A stretch of DNA of 64,000 bases from Fratercula arctica (lineage: Eukaryota > Chordata > Aves > Charadriiformes > Alcidae): the NCBI GenBank assembly GCA_947846985.1, contig CANTUZ010000005.1, positions 11,712,001 through 11,776,000 on the forward strand. Reading direction: 5' to 3'. Below, piece by piece: positions 14,105-27,576 of the stretch (position 1 is the first letter of the stretch; each line of letters begins with the position of its first letter). The translations under genes and the position numbers were made by a program. The notes under the pieces were generated by a model that was given only the letters and a program-made list of their open reading frames with translations, ran no database searches and was not told where the DNA came from.

Positions 14105-14142
14105 TCACAGAATAATTTCTGTTGAAAGGGACTCCTGGAATC
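14105..14142 (-). mobile_element. Probable decayed CR1 3' end
   Basis: TCACAGAATAATTTCTGTTG followed by AAAGGGACTCCTGGAATCT resembles the reverse complement of an older CR1 terminus (AGAATCATTT, GTTGGAAGGGACCTCTGGA pattern). It is short and diverged; a chance match cannot be excluded. Confidence 0.45.
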
Positions 14143-14995
14143 TGAGAATTAGCAAGCTCCTGTCTTAGGAACTGGCAGAGTTAAGGAGGGAGCTAAAAAT
14201 TTGAATGATTGCAGTGTGATCTAGCATGAAGATAACTGCAAGTCTCTGGCTAGTATGGAAGTGGCCCAGAGGGGCCATCTGAACATAAAATGTATTTGCA
14301 CAGGATGCTTCAGAGCAGTAATATATTTGCAAAGAGAAAACTATTACATCATGCATCTATTAGGTGAGTCAGATACATTGGTGAGTGCCAGCAAGGAAGA
14401 AAGGAACAAGGGATACTCAGGACCTGAGGAACTGATGAGCAGCCATTTATATGAGAAGCAGTAGCACAAACACTTGCATTGACAGAAGTTTGGGACCCAA
14501 TTCTTGTGTCTCACGTGAGTGTGCAGGCATGTTGAATACTTGCTGAAATGGTGGAAGGGCAAAGCAGAACTGCAGTCCTACTGCCTGGGAGCATGGAGCC
14601 AACCTGAAAGAGAGCGCAGGGAGACAGACATTTTCTTCAGTCTCATTGGAAGGGGTGATTAGGGGCAGGAGAGAGTCAAATATTTCTCAGACATTTCCTT
14701 AGCAAACCAGAGAAGTTGTTTTATTTGAATTACCTACAGAAAAAACATACCTGAGCATTAATAGATGCATTACTTTAAACACACTTGTACTAGAATCACT
14801 ACAATGCATTTTGAAGGTACAGTTTGCAGCAAGTATAGATTCTGTGTATAGATGCAAAAAAGGTTGCAATTCTTGAACCTGTTTTATTGCTTTCATCTTT
14901 GATGATATGACATTAGAAGGAAATGTGATATCATAGAAATACTTTTTTATAATAAATGACTACATCAGAAATATTTATAAGGTAAAGCTGAAAGT

Positions 14996-15057
14996 AGGTT
15001 GATGGTTGGACTAGGTGATCTGAAAGGTCCCTTCCAACCTAGGGGATTCTGTGACTC
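14996..15057 (+). mobile_element. CR1 LINE 3' terminal fragment
   Basis: GATGGTTGGACTAGGTGATC, then AAAGGTCCCTTCCAACCTAG and GGATTCTGTGA are diagnostic of the CR1 3' untranslated end on the plus strand. About 60 bp remain, so the copy is extremely 5'-truncated. Confidence 0.93.
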
Positions 15058-15401
15058 AGAGCAAGAAGACTCATCAGAGAAAATCTGTAGCAGATGTTTA
15101 ATGTATACTGTGATGCGACACAGACATTTTTCTTGTTCCCTATTTCAAAATACATGAATAAAATAACATATGCTGAATCAGGTAAGAATAAACTGCTAGT
15201 GCTATACAGCTGTCCTTGCTGAAGGATAGCCTTTATCTCACGTAATTACATTTACAGTTGTATTACAATAGAGCTGTATACTAATGGGATGATTTGATCA
15301 TAAATCCAAAAGCCATATTGAGGCTATTATAATGTTGAGGGTGTCTTGTGTAAGTCTCCCTGGTGCACTTTCCAGTCACCATCGAGAAGGAAGCCAACTA
15401 G

Positions 15402-15409
15402 ATGCAAAT
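15402..15409 (+). promoter_or_regulatory. Octamer-type POU motif
   Basis: An exact ATGCAAAT lies in unique AT-rich sequence. A single 8-bp match is expected by chance about once per tens of kilobases, so it is noted but not asserted as functional. Confidence 0.15.
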
Positions 15410-15841
15410 CAGCTTTTGCAGGAATAAAAGCCTAATCTGTGTAGGGGTCACACTCCAGTGTAAAGTATGTATGGATTTATCAGTGGGAGTCATTACCGAC
15501 ATACCTTACTGCTTCTTTTTGCCTCATTGTCTATACTTGCTGAAGTGGAAAATCAAGTGACAGATTAATGCCATGCATTTGCAAAACCCCTTTGAGAGGA
15601 GCAGACACTGTTGCCCATAAATTTAAACCTTTGAAGAAGTTAAAATGCGTGAAGGTGAAACAAATATTATTCTGCTTATCAACATAGCACCACACTTTAC
15701 AGGGCTTGATTCTCTTCCCCCTTAAAGTCAATTGCAAGGCTTCTATTAACATTAATGGGAGCAGGCTTGGCCTATTTCTGGTCTTTATAGGGGCTACACA
15801 GAGAGCTCTTCAGTGTTTCAATTCAGTACAGAAAGAGAAAT

Positions 15842-15905
15842 TAAAAAAAAAAAAAAACCACCCCAAAACAAACAAGCAAAAAACCCCCAAAACCCACCAC
15901 AAGAA
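15842..15905. repeat. A-rich / CA-rich low-complexity tract
   Basis: A run of about 15 A grades into AACCCCC and AAAACAAACAAGC-type sequence with almost no T or G. Open frames through it (for example 15706-15978 and 15813-16037) are lysine/proline low-complexity artefacts. It may be the worn tail of a retroelement on the plus strand, but no body is recognisable upstream. Confidence 0.8.
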
Positions 15906-15938
15906 ACCTACACGTTATTTCCAAAGCACGGTAATGAA

Positions 15939-15962
15939 ATCTGTTTTAAAATCTGTTTTAAA
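15939..15962. repeat. 12-bp tandem duplication
   Basis: ATCTGTTTTAAA occurs twice head to tail. It is a small replication-slippage type duplication with no visible function. Confidence 0.85.
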
Positions 15963-16037
15963 ATTAAAAGGGGGCTAGGGAGAAGGTTGTTGACGTGTTT
16001 ATTTCTGCAAAATAAGTCATCTAGTGGGGAGGGGTGA

Positions 16038-19000
16038 GTTTTGCTAGCTGGCCTTGGTGCATTGTTACCATGGGGAGTTGCAAACAATTCCGTCTGGATT
16101 CTGGTGGTTTTGTGCAGTTGCTCAAGTTAACACTGTTACTGAATGAATTATTTAGTTCAGATTTTCTGGCTTATAAATTGCTGGTTGCAGAATTTTGGCT
16201 CTAAAGTTTCGGTCTCTGAATGGTTGGCTCCTGATAAAGCAGTTTGAGGTGGTGTCCTAGCCTTAAATAAGCATCCTGTAGAAGGTGTGAAATGTACCAA
16301 ATACGGGAAATGGAAAAGAACCTCTGGCATTCCATGAGATTTTTGTTTCTGACTGAGTGTTTGCCAATACCCACTTAAAATAAATGGAATGGGTTACTTT
16401 TTAATAGTTATGGGCAGTGAAGCTGCCTTCTTTCTATCAGTTAACTGTTTCGGGTGGGACACACCAACCTGTAAAGGTTTGAGCTTCTGTTGTTGGAGAG
16501 AGGAACCAGGATATGAGCTGAAGGGCATTAATCCACAAAGATGCAATTAAATGTGGAAAACAGGAGCTGTCCATGCAAGGACAAAAACTGGAAGCAATGA
16601 ACAATAACGTTTATCTGTTTTAGGACTGGAAGCAGGCTGACAGAACAAAAATCTACTTTGGAAAACAGCTGGTGACATCTCAGATTCTGGATTAATGTAC
16701 AGACCTTAATCCCTAAGAGAAATCTGGAAGCCAGCCCTGAAAGCCAGCTATCCAGGCTGGATATCCAGCCTCTAAATGCAATGGAGTTGCAAATAGTCGT
16801 GAACTTCATGGAGATGCTTAGTTTTGTTTTATTGTTGCTGGAATTTTTACTGTCCTTACAGATGAAAGAACAATAAATACGTCATCCTGTTTGTTCTGTA
16901 GGATGTTATGTGTCGCTTGGACTTGGAGAAGTGCTGGATTTGAGACAAATCCATGGAAGGATGTACTTTGTCTCATCTGCCCCCACGGCAGTGTGGAAGA
17001 AATTAGTTCTGACTGCAATGTTTGTATGGCTCGAGTTGGAAATGGATTAATGACAGCCTGCAGTAATTGGCTCTTTAGGACTTGAAGGTGGGAAGAAAAC
17101 AAACAGAAGTTTGTCACCAAAGTTCATGGTTAGATAGGTTCCTGATATGGTGAGAAAGTAGATGTGTCAGTGAAATAGTGCATCCTCATTGTATATAACA
17201 TTATCTGCATAGATGGCTCTTTATTTTTATGTCCTGCATTATGGTAGGCAAGGAAGTCCTGAATTCAGATTTTTATATCTTTATATAATATAGAAAGGTG
17301 TAGGGTTTTTTTCTTCCTTTTTTCTAAACAAAACTGCACGTGTTCTCCCAGAGTGAAATATTTAGGATATTATAAATAACTTCTCAGCATTGCGTAGTTG
17401 CTTGCATTATAATGGAACTATGCAAGTAATGAATGTTGACTTGGAATCGCAGCCAGTATAGTAATGAAATAAAGCCCCATTAGATACAAATAATTTGCAA
17501 ATTGAGTTTGTTTTCAATTAAATAATCATCTCCCTGGCTGATCTGAGGAGAGACATGTCAGTCAATCAAGTAGGAAAAAGGACTTTTAAACAAATGTAAA
17601 CTAACATAAATGTTAAATTATGGATTCACTCCATACATAGCAGTAAATCCCCACTAGTAGATAGCTGTCAAGATTGCCTAGAAAACTTTGGTTATAAGGG
17701 AGTCTCTATAGGCTCAATTTCTTTTCCTGTGCTACAACATTTATTTTAAATGTGATTGTTCTCCTGCTCTTGTTCTACTTTTGGGAAAGATGTGAGTAAT
17801 TCTTTTTGTGTAAATTCCAACAGTACATCAGTTTATCACAATGCTTGTGTTAGGCAAATATACTTGCAATTAACTACAAGTTATTCAGATGCTAAATAGG
17901 TGTATGTATTGCGCAGATTCTAGATCAGTTTTGACTTTAACTACAGCCTTAAAGAAGAGCAGACGTAAGTCATATTTGAAAGAAGATTTGTCCAGTGTAT
18001 CACTAGACTTTTAGTAAAGGAATGTTTTTGCCTAAAGAAGATGTGGGAGAATCTCTTGGTTCACAGAGGTTTGTGATCCATTTTGAGTGTTTCACCCCCT
18101 GTGTATAATCCTGGTTGGGTTTTGCTGGTGAGTTTTAAGCCGGTGTTTTGTTGCCACTGGGTTTCCTCTGACAGATTTAACCAGGGATCTGTATAACTAT
18201 AGAGCATCTGGTCTGTTTCTTTACTTTTAATTAAAATCAGATCTATTTGTTAGAAAACATAGTGTAAAACCTAGAGGCACCAGATGGGAACATCCAATAC
18301 AGAAACTCACTGCAACTTTCAGTAAACTTCAAAGTTGAAAACAATGAAAATCTCTGCAGCTAAGGTAATGCAGAGTATCAAAGAACAGCAAACTCACCCT
18401 GACAGGTCAGTAATTTGAAAGTAGATATAAACAAAACCTGAATTCTCTTACTGTGCCAACTGGGTCCAGTAAAGTGTTTTATTTTCCAAATAGAAATTTA
18501 TCCCGTCATGTGGTTGATCAAATATACCAGTCACGTAGCTACTCAAACAAGAAGTACTTAGCTATTCTTTTTCTTTCAGTAACTTTGACTTTTGCAAAAT
18601 TTCTGTTCTGTATACATTTTCCTCTGAATGTGACATCATATTAATGGTAAAAAATTGGGTTCAATAAGAGTGCTACAAAACTGTCTGAGTGTATAGTATG
18701 GGTTCCATAAACCATTAGTGACTAGAACGTGAATTTGGCTTCCTGCTGAAACATACCAGTGTCTACATAGCTGTAGAAATGCTGATATAAATTTGCTAGC
18801 CTTGACATCTCACTGCCTCGCTATTTATGGAGTCACTTATGCCTCCAAACAGTGTGTTTAAAATGCTACTAAATCAGAGCATCTCTCTGGCCACAGCGGT
18901 GGTAGCATGGAGGCAAGTAACTTTATAGGTGTGACAATGGAGCATGGGGCTGTAATCCTTTTTTTCAGTAAGGATATACATTGTAGAATTGCCTGTGAAT

Positions 19001-22000
19001 TAGTAGAAGATGGCGTAACATTACCTCTTCTTTTTATAATATCATCAGACATCTGGTGCTGGCTGGGTGTCCCCTGCAAGGCTGTTCTCTGTTCCAGTGG
19101 TTTTCCTCTGCAACTGGCTCTAAACGGGATGTGATCTTTCTTCAGTCACACACCTTTTCTCTTGGCATTGAACACTAGAGCTCAGAAGTGCAGGTGGAAG
19201 AGGAATTTGCTCATTGCTAGAGGAAGATCCAAAACGGAAAAAGGCTGAACTAGTAGGTGATTCACAGGGGGCTTTGTTTTGTTTTTGTTTGTTTCCCCTA
19301 AATGGCTGCTGTCATCATGTTGAGGATCCACAGTTAGAGTACTGAACCAGCTGCTTCTGCTCAGGTGGACCTAGCCTGGGATTACAGTGTTCTCCTCGTG
19401 ATAGTTTGAAGTTCCAGACTTATGATTTGTGTCTTTCCTTTAGACTTATTCTTCGGTAACTGGTCATAAAGCAAGAATGTTAACTCTGTGAAAATCAGTG
19501 GTTTTGGAGTATTTGCTTAAATCAGTATCTGAACGGTAAAGCTGAGGGGCTGATACATGTTTAACTGGTCACTTCAGTTTGAAGCAAGTATTATATCACT
19601 GAGTATGATATAAATTGAGGTTATGACTGAACTGTGGAGAGATAGGGAAAAATTCGGTCAAGCTTCAGTCATTTTTTCTTTCTGAATATGAACATGTATA
19701 TTATTTAAATATTATCTAGATGTTCCATATTATAGTAGTCAAGGGTGACTGTTGCTAACAATTAATCTTTTGCTTTCTTTCATATAATATAAGAAAAAAT
19801 TGCTAAAACTACATTTTAAATTATTAATCTGAGACTAGATGGCCAAACAGTTCTTTTTCTTCTCTCGTGCCTGAGCTTCATACTCTGACAGAAGGACAGG
19901 TAACCTAGAACTACTGTGATGAAGGAAGCATAATCAGGGTTGAGGGGTCAGTTACAGTGAAATTAGATAGTCAAATAACCACAGATTCAAGGATATGCTT
20001 AAATGAACAGCATAGTAGCATAGTTTGCACTATCTGTTGGCACTTATTATAAGATGCATAAACCACTGAGTTCACAATGTCCTAATTTTGCAGGTATAGG
20101 CTGTATAGACCATAAACCCTATGCACACTATTGAAAGGGGTCAGAATCTAATTTACAAGTCTGATTCAAAGCTTGATGAGGTCAATAGAAATCTCTCCGT
20201 TAAAATTAGTAGGGTTTGGATCATATCTTTAAAAAAAAAAATGCTGAGAGAGTGCTAAGATTAAATGAAAGGGTAAAAGTTTTACCAGGATACCTCTACT
20301 TTTTGTATATCTATCACTGAAACAGGAAAAAACTGTTTAGAAGAGTGATAGACTATCTCTTACGGTTCCATTTTAACTTTATTTCAAAATCCAGTGAGCC
20401 TAATGAGTGAAGATGTGAGATTATTCGTTACCTGCTGTTATACAATAAATGGAAGTGCATGTTTGCCCTGGGGATCTGCACAAATAGACTTGGGAAGACG
20501 TCCCCTGCAAGAATGTCCTTTCCAGTACAGAATGAACCAAAAGTACTGTCGGAATTATTTAGCCCATTAAATCCTGTAGCTGTCCTCTGGCTAAAAACAT
20601 GGGATTACATTTTCTGCTGATGAAGATGCACGCTGCTCCACTGACACTGGCAAAAGCCGTATCATCACATTCTGCAAAGAACTTGGTCTGGTTTTATTTG
20701 CTGCTGTTTAGTTGTAAAGGTCTCACTCAGGACTTGGGCTTATTTGTCATACATGCTGAAGAAAACAAATGGTAAGATGAATGCATTGAAAGGCACTGTA
20801 CCAAACATTAATGCTAGTCTGCATCAGCTTGCCTTACAAAAGAAAAGTGGTCCTTAAATCAAGCATCAGAAATAAGATCCTTTTCAAAGAAAGAAAAGAG
20901 TCAATTTTGAGTTTGCTCCTTTGCAGCAAAATAGAAATTTTAATGCTCCCATAATCTCAGGCCAAGACAGACTTTGGTAAGTATAATGGGATATAAGTGC
21001 ATTTAGTTCTGCTGTTAGTAAGAGTAAATTGTATAGCTGTCAGGTTGTGGCACGTCTATGAAGTGCTGAGTAAAACCATTGCTGGGAGTGATGAAATTAG
21101 TTGCTAAAGGAGAGGGAAGAATGCAGATCCATCAAGTAAACCTGTTAAAATTTGGAAGCAAGTTTAAACCAGTGCAGATGCCTTGACCATCTGCTGAGAA
21201 GTATGCATGGACGTAATTGCACAGAAAAACTGTCATTTCATTTTTAAAAAAACCCACTCATTTTTCAGGAAGTATGCAGCCAAAGGAAGCAGCATCTCCT
21301 TCCCTCCAAAGCCCATGTCCTTGAAATAGCTGTATGTTCTTTGTTTAACACAGTTCAAAATGATCTGAATTATTTGTGGCTCTCCTGTTGTGTGTAAGGT
21401 TTTACATCCAGCCTGTCCTTTAGAAGAAGTTGGAGCCTCTTGCAGTTTAGCATGCCCAAACCGTACATCAGAGTTTATCACAAAACTACTGAGATACTCT
21501 TAACTGTAATGATGCTCCCAGGGCTTTTTTTTAATGGTTTATATCGCTAGAACCTTTGGCAGAATTATATCTTTGCACTACATGGCTGCTTGTCCATTAT
21601 TTTTATTACAGAAGAAGAGAGTGTGAGCTTAGATCATGGGAATATTGCTGTCCCTTTTAGTGCATGTCAGAGCTGTAGAAGCCACAGAGATGTATTCGTA
21701 AGTAGATAAGATTTAGTAGAACCTAATGAAGGCAGTGGACATTTTCTTCTTCCCAAATATACCGTAATGGACAATTTTAGGTATTTAAAATCAAAAGTGG
21801 CTGCAGTAAATTCCAACCACTATTTTAAAGGAGGGAATTTTGACTTCAGCTTCCTAAGCACAGGCACAGTTCTAGGTAGAAGCTCAGTTTTATGTGATAG
21901 GAATAAAAAGTAAATATCCAATGACCGGCCTCTCTCAAATGATTAAATGTTTTTCTGAGTGTGGAGCATTTGCTGTGAATTGTTCCCAGTTGCTGGGTTT

Positions 22001-23389
22001 GTCATAGTGCCTTTGTTTATTTCTGATTTGTATAATCAAAAAAATAGAGATACGGGTAAGTCGGTAAAATAGTATCATTTGCCTCACAGAGATTTTTGCA
22101 TTTATGTTTTACATTTCTGTTACTTGGGTGATGACTTTTGGTCTTCCTATATTTTTTTTTCTTTTTGGAATAGAACATGTCTTTGCAGAGACTAATGCTT
22201 TTCAAAAGCAATATCCATTGTAAGCATAGGAAATCAATAAAAAAAAGATGTTTAGAGAAAAAAAATTATACAGCTGGAGAAAGTGTCTGGCCTCACCCTG
22301 AGAGAGATGCTTTGGGGTTTTTATTTTATTTTACTGTCTTCGCAGTTTTTCCTAGTGTTACTTTAGCTTTAAGCCATATGAATTTATCAATTTGACTTTA
22401 GCTTACTAAAGTAGAAATATACGTAGATAGATACATAAATTCTAAAATGAGCAAACAGTTTCTTCCAAGATTCAAAAGTGAGTCAAGAAGCCAAAGACCC
22501 TAAGGCTTCATTTGTTCCATACTTTTCCTTCCTTACGTTATTTGTGGGCATTGTCTTTTTGCAGCCGGCTTTTAAAAAGTTGAAGTATTTTATTTCCTTC
22601 TGAACCAAATAAAACTGCTTTAAATATTGTATGTATAATATTATTGCTTTTTTTGTCGTACCGAATTAACGTTCTCTGTAACTCACTAGAGGAAGAGAAA
22701 CAGTGAATGCAGAGAAAATTATAGTCAGACTGGTTTTCCATGAAGGTGTCTCATCATGCCAGTGATATGGACCTTTGTAACATGAGGCTAGTTCCAATAT
22801 TTGAGCTTTCTGTTCAGAATTTTTTTAATGATGGTGCTCTTTTAGGAAGGGAAGGAGCAATGTTTGCTTCCTTTGCACCATATTTGTGTCTGTGTTGCCA
22901 ATATAAACTAGGAATGGCTCTTGGTGAGTTCTGCTGGCGTTTGTCCTCAGATCTGTGAGACGCAGCAGGTAAGCTTTTAAGGTAGTAGGCGGGGTTTTAC
23001 TGTGTGAATGAAGCTTTCTGTTTGTCCAAAACCCTCCCAACCATGCAAACTTTCCAGTAGGTATCTGGAAAGCCAAAGTAAGCAATTGCAATACGTACAG
23101 ATGATAGTACAGAAATGAGAAAAATACAAAAGAAAAATCACTAGTGGCTCCCTGGTAAAGTAAATACACATTGATTCAGCCACTTGAATATCTGGCTGTC
23201 ACTTTATGCACCTTTGTTGAACATGTAGATCTGCAGCCCCCGCGTTGAGCACTGCTTAACTTTGAGGATATGTTTTCTTTCTGACTGTTCCCAAGGCACT
23301 TGAAGTGCGTCAGAAGTGTTGGCATGCTCTCTCGTGAGCTCTGGTCATTCCTGCTGGGGATATTTAAAAGGTTATTTTTCCCAGCTCTT
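16038..23389. other. Non-genic unique DNA
   Basis: No exon or mobile element was recognised over this 7.3 kb apart from the candidate regulatory segment at 17440-17565. Frames such as 16818-17120 (-), 16891-17085 (+) and 22825-23169 (-) are not recognisable and overlap frames on the opposite strand. Several begin at a non-ATG codon. Confidence 0.55.
17440..17565. promoter_or_regulatory. Candidate conserved noncoding element
   Basis: The segment holds a perfect 12-bp palindrome AATTTGCAAATT (17492-17503), overlapping an octamer-like ATTTGCAA, followed by TTTTCAATTAAATAATCATC with ATTA/TAAT cores. No repeat signature is seen. Motif density suggests a homeodomain/POU enhancer, but this is inference from composition only. 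Confidence 0.2.
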
Positions 23390-23640
23390 CACTAGAAGCT
23401 GCCGGGAGCCTGCGCAGCTCAGGTGGCAGAAAAGCCACGTGTGGGCTTCTGGGCTGCTGCCATTCCTAGCCTGAATAATTAAGTTAGACCATCATTGATG
23501 ATATTATGTATTAAAATATTGGTCTGGGAGCTGCAACAGTTGAGAGATCAAATTTTCACAGCTCCTGCGCAAGTGATGCAGACATCGCAGTTCTCGATTA
23601 TGTCAGTTAAAATGGAAGGACTGCAAATTAGTGCCACAGA
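23390..23640. promoter_or_regulatory. Candidate conserved noncoding element
   Basis: A balanced-composition segment (GCCGGGAGCCTGCGCAGCTC at its start, GCCACGTGTGGG with an E-box CACGTG) grades into an AT-rich core with TAATTAAG and ATCATTGATGATATTATG, then a region containing GCGCAAGTGATGCAG. The mixture of E-box, homeodomain and CpG-containing words without repeat features is unusual for this window. Function is unproven. Confidence 0.2.
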
Positions 23641-25370
23641 TCAAAAGTGTTTCTTTTGAGCTTCAGAGGAAGATTCATGAGGAACTGCTCTCTTAAGGAA
23701 GCTCAGTCCATGAATTCTTAAGGAGACTGGGATGCTGAGAGCTGGGGCTTTGCTACTTGAGGTGTTATCCTGTACAAACAGATGCTCAGACTGGTACAAG
23801 TTTGGAGGTAGCTCATGACTGTCTCTCCTCTTGAATTTTAGTAGAGCAACAGTAATCTGCCTTTTCTCCTCCTCCTCCATGAGTTAAACGTAGTGTAAGT
23901 AACGGGCTTGAATAGCATAAACTTTTTGTTCTGTGATTTCTCTGAGTTTAGACGTTGGATGCAGTGACACTGTTACTGCTGAAGAAATTAAAGAATGAGT
24001 AAAATGGGGAATCCTTAGTGGCATGATGCACAGAGCACTGTGGAAACAAAGGGTCCCTATGGGATGACCCATGTAATGCTTCCTCTGTGAACTTTTCCCA
24101 GGAAATGGAATTAGCATGAAACCATTTTTGGAAAAAAAAAAATATTATAAATTAATTATAATGTGCATCATCCGTGCAAAGCAATAAAACATAGAAAAAC
24201 TAGCCTATAGTGTCTGTTGCATCATACTTACACATGATAATGTGTTAAGTGAAACTAAAATAATCTACAAAGATGTCTGTGACAGATATTTAATCTTATT
24301 TAACAGTAAGGAAAATTGTGGAAGGAAGTGCAAGAATCTTTTTTTATATTAAAAATCTTAAGACAAATTTCCCTACGTGTATAAGCAGTCTCTGGGGTCT
24401 TGGAGGAGAAATAGCTTGAATCCTCCCTCTTTTCACTTTCTGCTTTGTACGTTTCTGTTCTTCTATTCCTATGTACTTGTCCTTTAAAGATCATTTGTAT
24501 GCCTTTTGAAATTGGTCATTTAGATGCAGATGAATTGCTGTAGTACAGGAATGTTTGGAATTTGTGCTAAGCACTGAAAGAAGTTTGCTAAGGATCTTGA
24601 TTTACCAATTATGTCGTTAATATTTTTTGTGAAAATGGGAATTTTTCAAAAGGCTTTACTAAAAACAGTTTCCCTGGTTCTTGAACAGGTCCGAATACTA
24701 CATTTGTAGTTCACAACATACCTAGGGTTATAAGGAAATGTCTTTCGTTCTTGAAATACTCTGTGTCACCATATGCAGAGCCAGATGCAGCCCCAGCCTC
24801 AATGGGAAAATATGTAACCACATCTGTATCTTATGCTGTGAGCACAGGCTGCACTTCCTTATTGGGGAGGAAGAGGATGGAAAGTTTGCCCTCTGCTAAG
24901 TTTCTGCCTGGTCGTAGCACGCACTGATGGGCCAGGTTAGAGATACATCTTCATTTCTGACTTCCAGATTGTATCTTGTTTTTTAAATAGTTGGTTTGTA
25001 TTTTATAGCTTTTTTTCATTTACTTTCTTTCTGGAAACCCTTTCCAATGCCAAAATGAGCTCACTTATGCTTTCAGTCCTCATTCTTTAGATTCCTAGAG
25101 TACCATCTTTATTAAAAAACAGAAAATATACTCTGGAAAGGTCTGCTCTGATTCTTAGCAGCAAAGATCTCTTACACAGACTGTATGTCAACTGCTTAAT
25201 AAGGGTTTTTTATACAGTTTACGTAACATTATTTGCTGGTCACCCTTGGAGACAGTGTACCAGCTGGCCTGTAATTCAAATATTGTACATAAATTGTGTT
25301 TCTGGTTCTAAGATACATCTTGTTAATTCTTCTATTCCCAGTATAGAAGCAGAGAAGAATCTGATCCGAC

Positions 25371-25377
<7 letters not shown>

Positions 25378-25405
<28 letters not shown>
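25378..25405. repeat. Poly(A) tract, 28 bp
   Basis: The longest homopolymer in the window. No AATAAA signal, gene body or clear target-site duplication was found beside it, so a retrocopy origin is not supported. It is likely polymorphic in length. Confidence 0.9.
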
Positions 25406-25408
<3 letters not shown>

Positions 25409-27095
25409 GTTACCTAGTCACTGTCTAGAATGATTTCATGATTTCAGCTTTCTTTGTTCTGCTGCTGATGACCAAAATCTGTGTCAAGACTTGCCCTTTT
25501 TTTCCCCTTCTGGTTAAAACTGTATTTAAAGACCATGCTTAATACGTCAGTGTGTTCTGTATTTATAGCTATTAACTACGGCATCATTCCAAGCTCTATT
25601 TTAGGACGACTTTTGTTCAGTTTCTGTGTGGTGCTCTATTTTTTTTTCCCCAGTGTGATGGGGGCTTCTGTTCCTCTGCCGATATTGTAAGTCTTGTTTT
25701 AAGCTTCCTGTAAAAGCTCAGAAGATGTATCTTTACCATTATTGTGATTATCTGATGATGTTGAAAAACTGCATCTTTTAATGTTTAGAAGCTGAAGCTG
25801 CTTATCAGGCTTTTTGGTCTAAACCCCCGTCTTCTCATGTTGATCTTTTAAGAAACGATACCTTGCTTCTCCAATTGTGTCTAGTATTTTGGTATTTCAC
25901 TGGGATGTTTGGTTTTCATTTTTTATCTCAGATTTCCCAGGTGGTAAAGATGGCATATTTTTATTTAAAATAGATACCAGAAACTTGCTGATGAGGTTGT
26001 GGTATGTATGTTTGTGCCTTCCCACAGGGATTATTTTTGAGCTAGGGGTTACAGAATAGGCTCCAGATGGTCTGGAAATCTATAGCTAATTAAACATTCA
26101 GCAAAAACTCCTCTGTTTTTAAAACTAAGCACAGTCTTTCAGGAAAGCAGCATATTGATTTTTAGCTTTACTTTCCATAATTTATATCTTTTGTTTCATT
26201 ACTCCGTGTTTTTCATTGCTGGTCCTTGCATCTATTTTAGTAGTCTCTCTTCTCCTGTGGTGCAGGGGCTGCTAGGCACCTTGCATCTTACTTTTCAGTC
26301 AATAAAAGAAATTAATAATATCTTTGTGGGCTATAGCTTTTTATTTTTCTAAGTTACTATCAAGGGGAGAAGAGTAAGATTGTGCAGTGGCCTACACTTG
26401 TAGCAATCTCTACTTGCCAGTGGATATCATGGAACCAGAGAAAGGGAGGTGGATCTGTGCATCATGTTACAAAAGGTGAAGTAGATTGTGAAAATGGCAT
26501 TCATTAATTTCATGGGCCTGATTTTAGGGTAAAATTTAATTGAGCTATATGCTATCTTGGACTAAGCAGTGTCTTTTTTTTTCTATCTGAATGCAAACAG
26601 TACAGCACAGTTAGTGCAGGTAGTCTTTCTGACTACCTGCAATCAGAGAGACATATCAAGAAGTAAACACTTGTACTCATCTCTAAGGAGAGCAGATTCT
26701 GCTCCTTAATGAATAGGATCAAACCAAGGTTCCCAATGAGATTTTTCTGTCATGCAGTCAAATCAGACTTAAGTATTATTCCTTACTTAATAAACAGTGG
26801 AAGTTATTAAACAATGACTATTATTTGTTCCACTCTGGAAGCATTGCTATAGAAGTGTTCCTCACTACTCTAGAACTGAGGGCCCACAACATTGTGGGAA
26901 TATTCTTATAATGCAAAAATAGGCAAATATCAATAAAAGTTAATAAACATTCTTTCTGCTTCTCATATGCTGAAAAGATTGTTCATAGCACTTATCATTA
27001 TTGTAGCTCATTGAATGAAGTTTGACTCAGATTAACTCTAAGTCTGATTCCATAAAACAGCATCAGGCTTCTGTGACAGATAGGACCATGCTTAC

Positions 27096-27110
27096 TATAT
27101 ATATATATAT
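27096..27110. repeat. (TA)n microsatellite
   Basis: A short perfect TA dinucleotide run of about seven units. Confidence 0.85.
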
Positions 27111-27576
27111 CTATGCTGATTAGAAACCAGCACATTCTTCAGTTCTTGAGATAAGCTTCAGAAAAAGATATTGGATCCACATTATCCTGCAGGCTTTTTC
27201 CATAGGAATAGTTAGGTGAGTTAAGAAAATAGCTACTGGATGTCTTTACAATGACGTGTTAATATTCAAAAGCCTGTGGAGTGACGGGTACATAGCACAC
27301 TGCTTCTGAAAACTCATGTCTCTTCAAGATATTTTGCTGAACTTTGAAACGTGGTGTGCTCTGGGAGTAACACTAGTTTTGGAACACGTTAGGTACGCGA
27401 TCATCCCTCTAAATGTTACCTCAAGGCATTTTAGTAACATTCAGAAATTTCCTTACTACCAAGATTTCTGTTGAATATGTGTCTAAATACCAGTATTAAC
27501 TATTTCTGCTGAACCAGTATCAGGTGTTGTGATAGTTAGAAAATGGTATAGGACACCACCACGTCTAGAAAATCTT

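Larger units (their letters stand above)
23641..27576. other. Non-genic unique DNA
   Basis: No gene was recognised. The stretch contains the 28-bp poly(A) at 25378 and a short TA run at 27096. Small plus-strand frames between 25481 and 26352 are rich in F, L and I because the DNA is T-rich, and are not evidence of membrane proteins. Confidence 0.55.

Noticed and set aside
15706..16037. Two plus-strand frames rich in lysine, proline and threonine
   Set aside because: They simply translate the A/C-rich low-complexity tract at 15842-15905 in two registers.
16891..17085. Cysteine-containing 64-codon frame suggesting a zinc-binding exon
   Set aside because: The first codon is TTG, the cysteine spacing fits no known finger, and the opposite strand is open over the same stretch. 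A donor-acceptor pair was not found.
25378..25405. Poly(A) as the tail of a processed pseudogene
   Set aside because: No AATAAA upstream, no gene-like body and no convincing flanking duplication.
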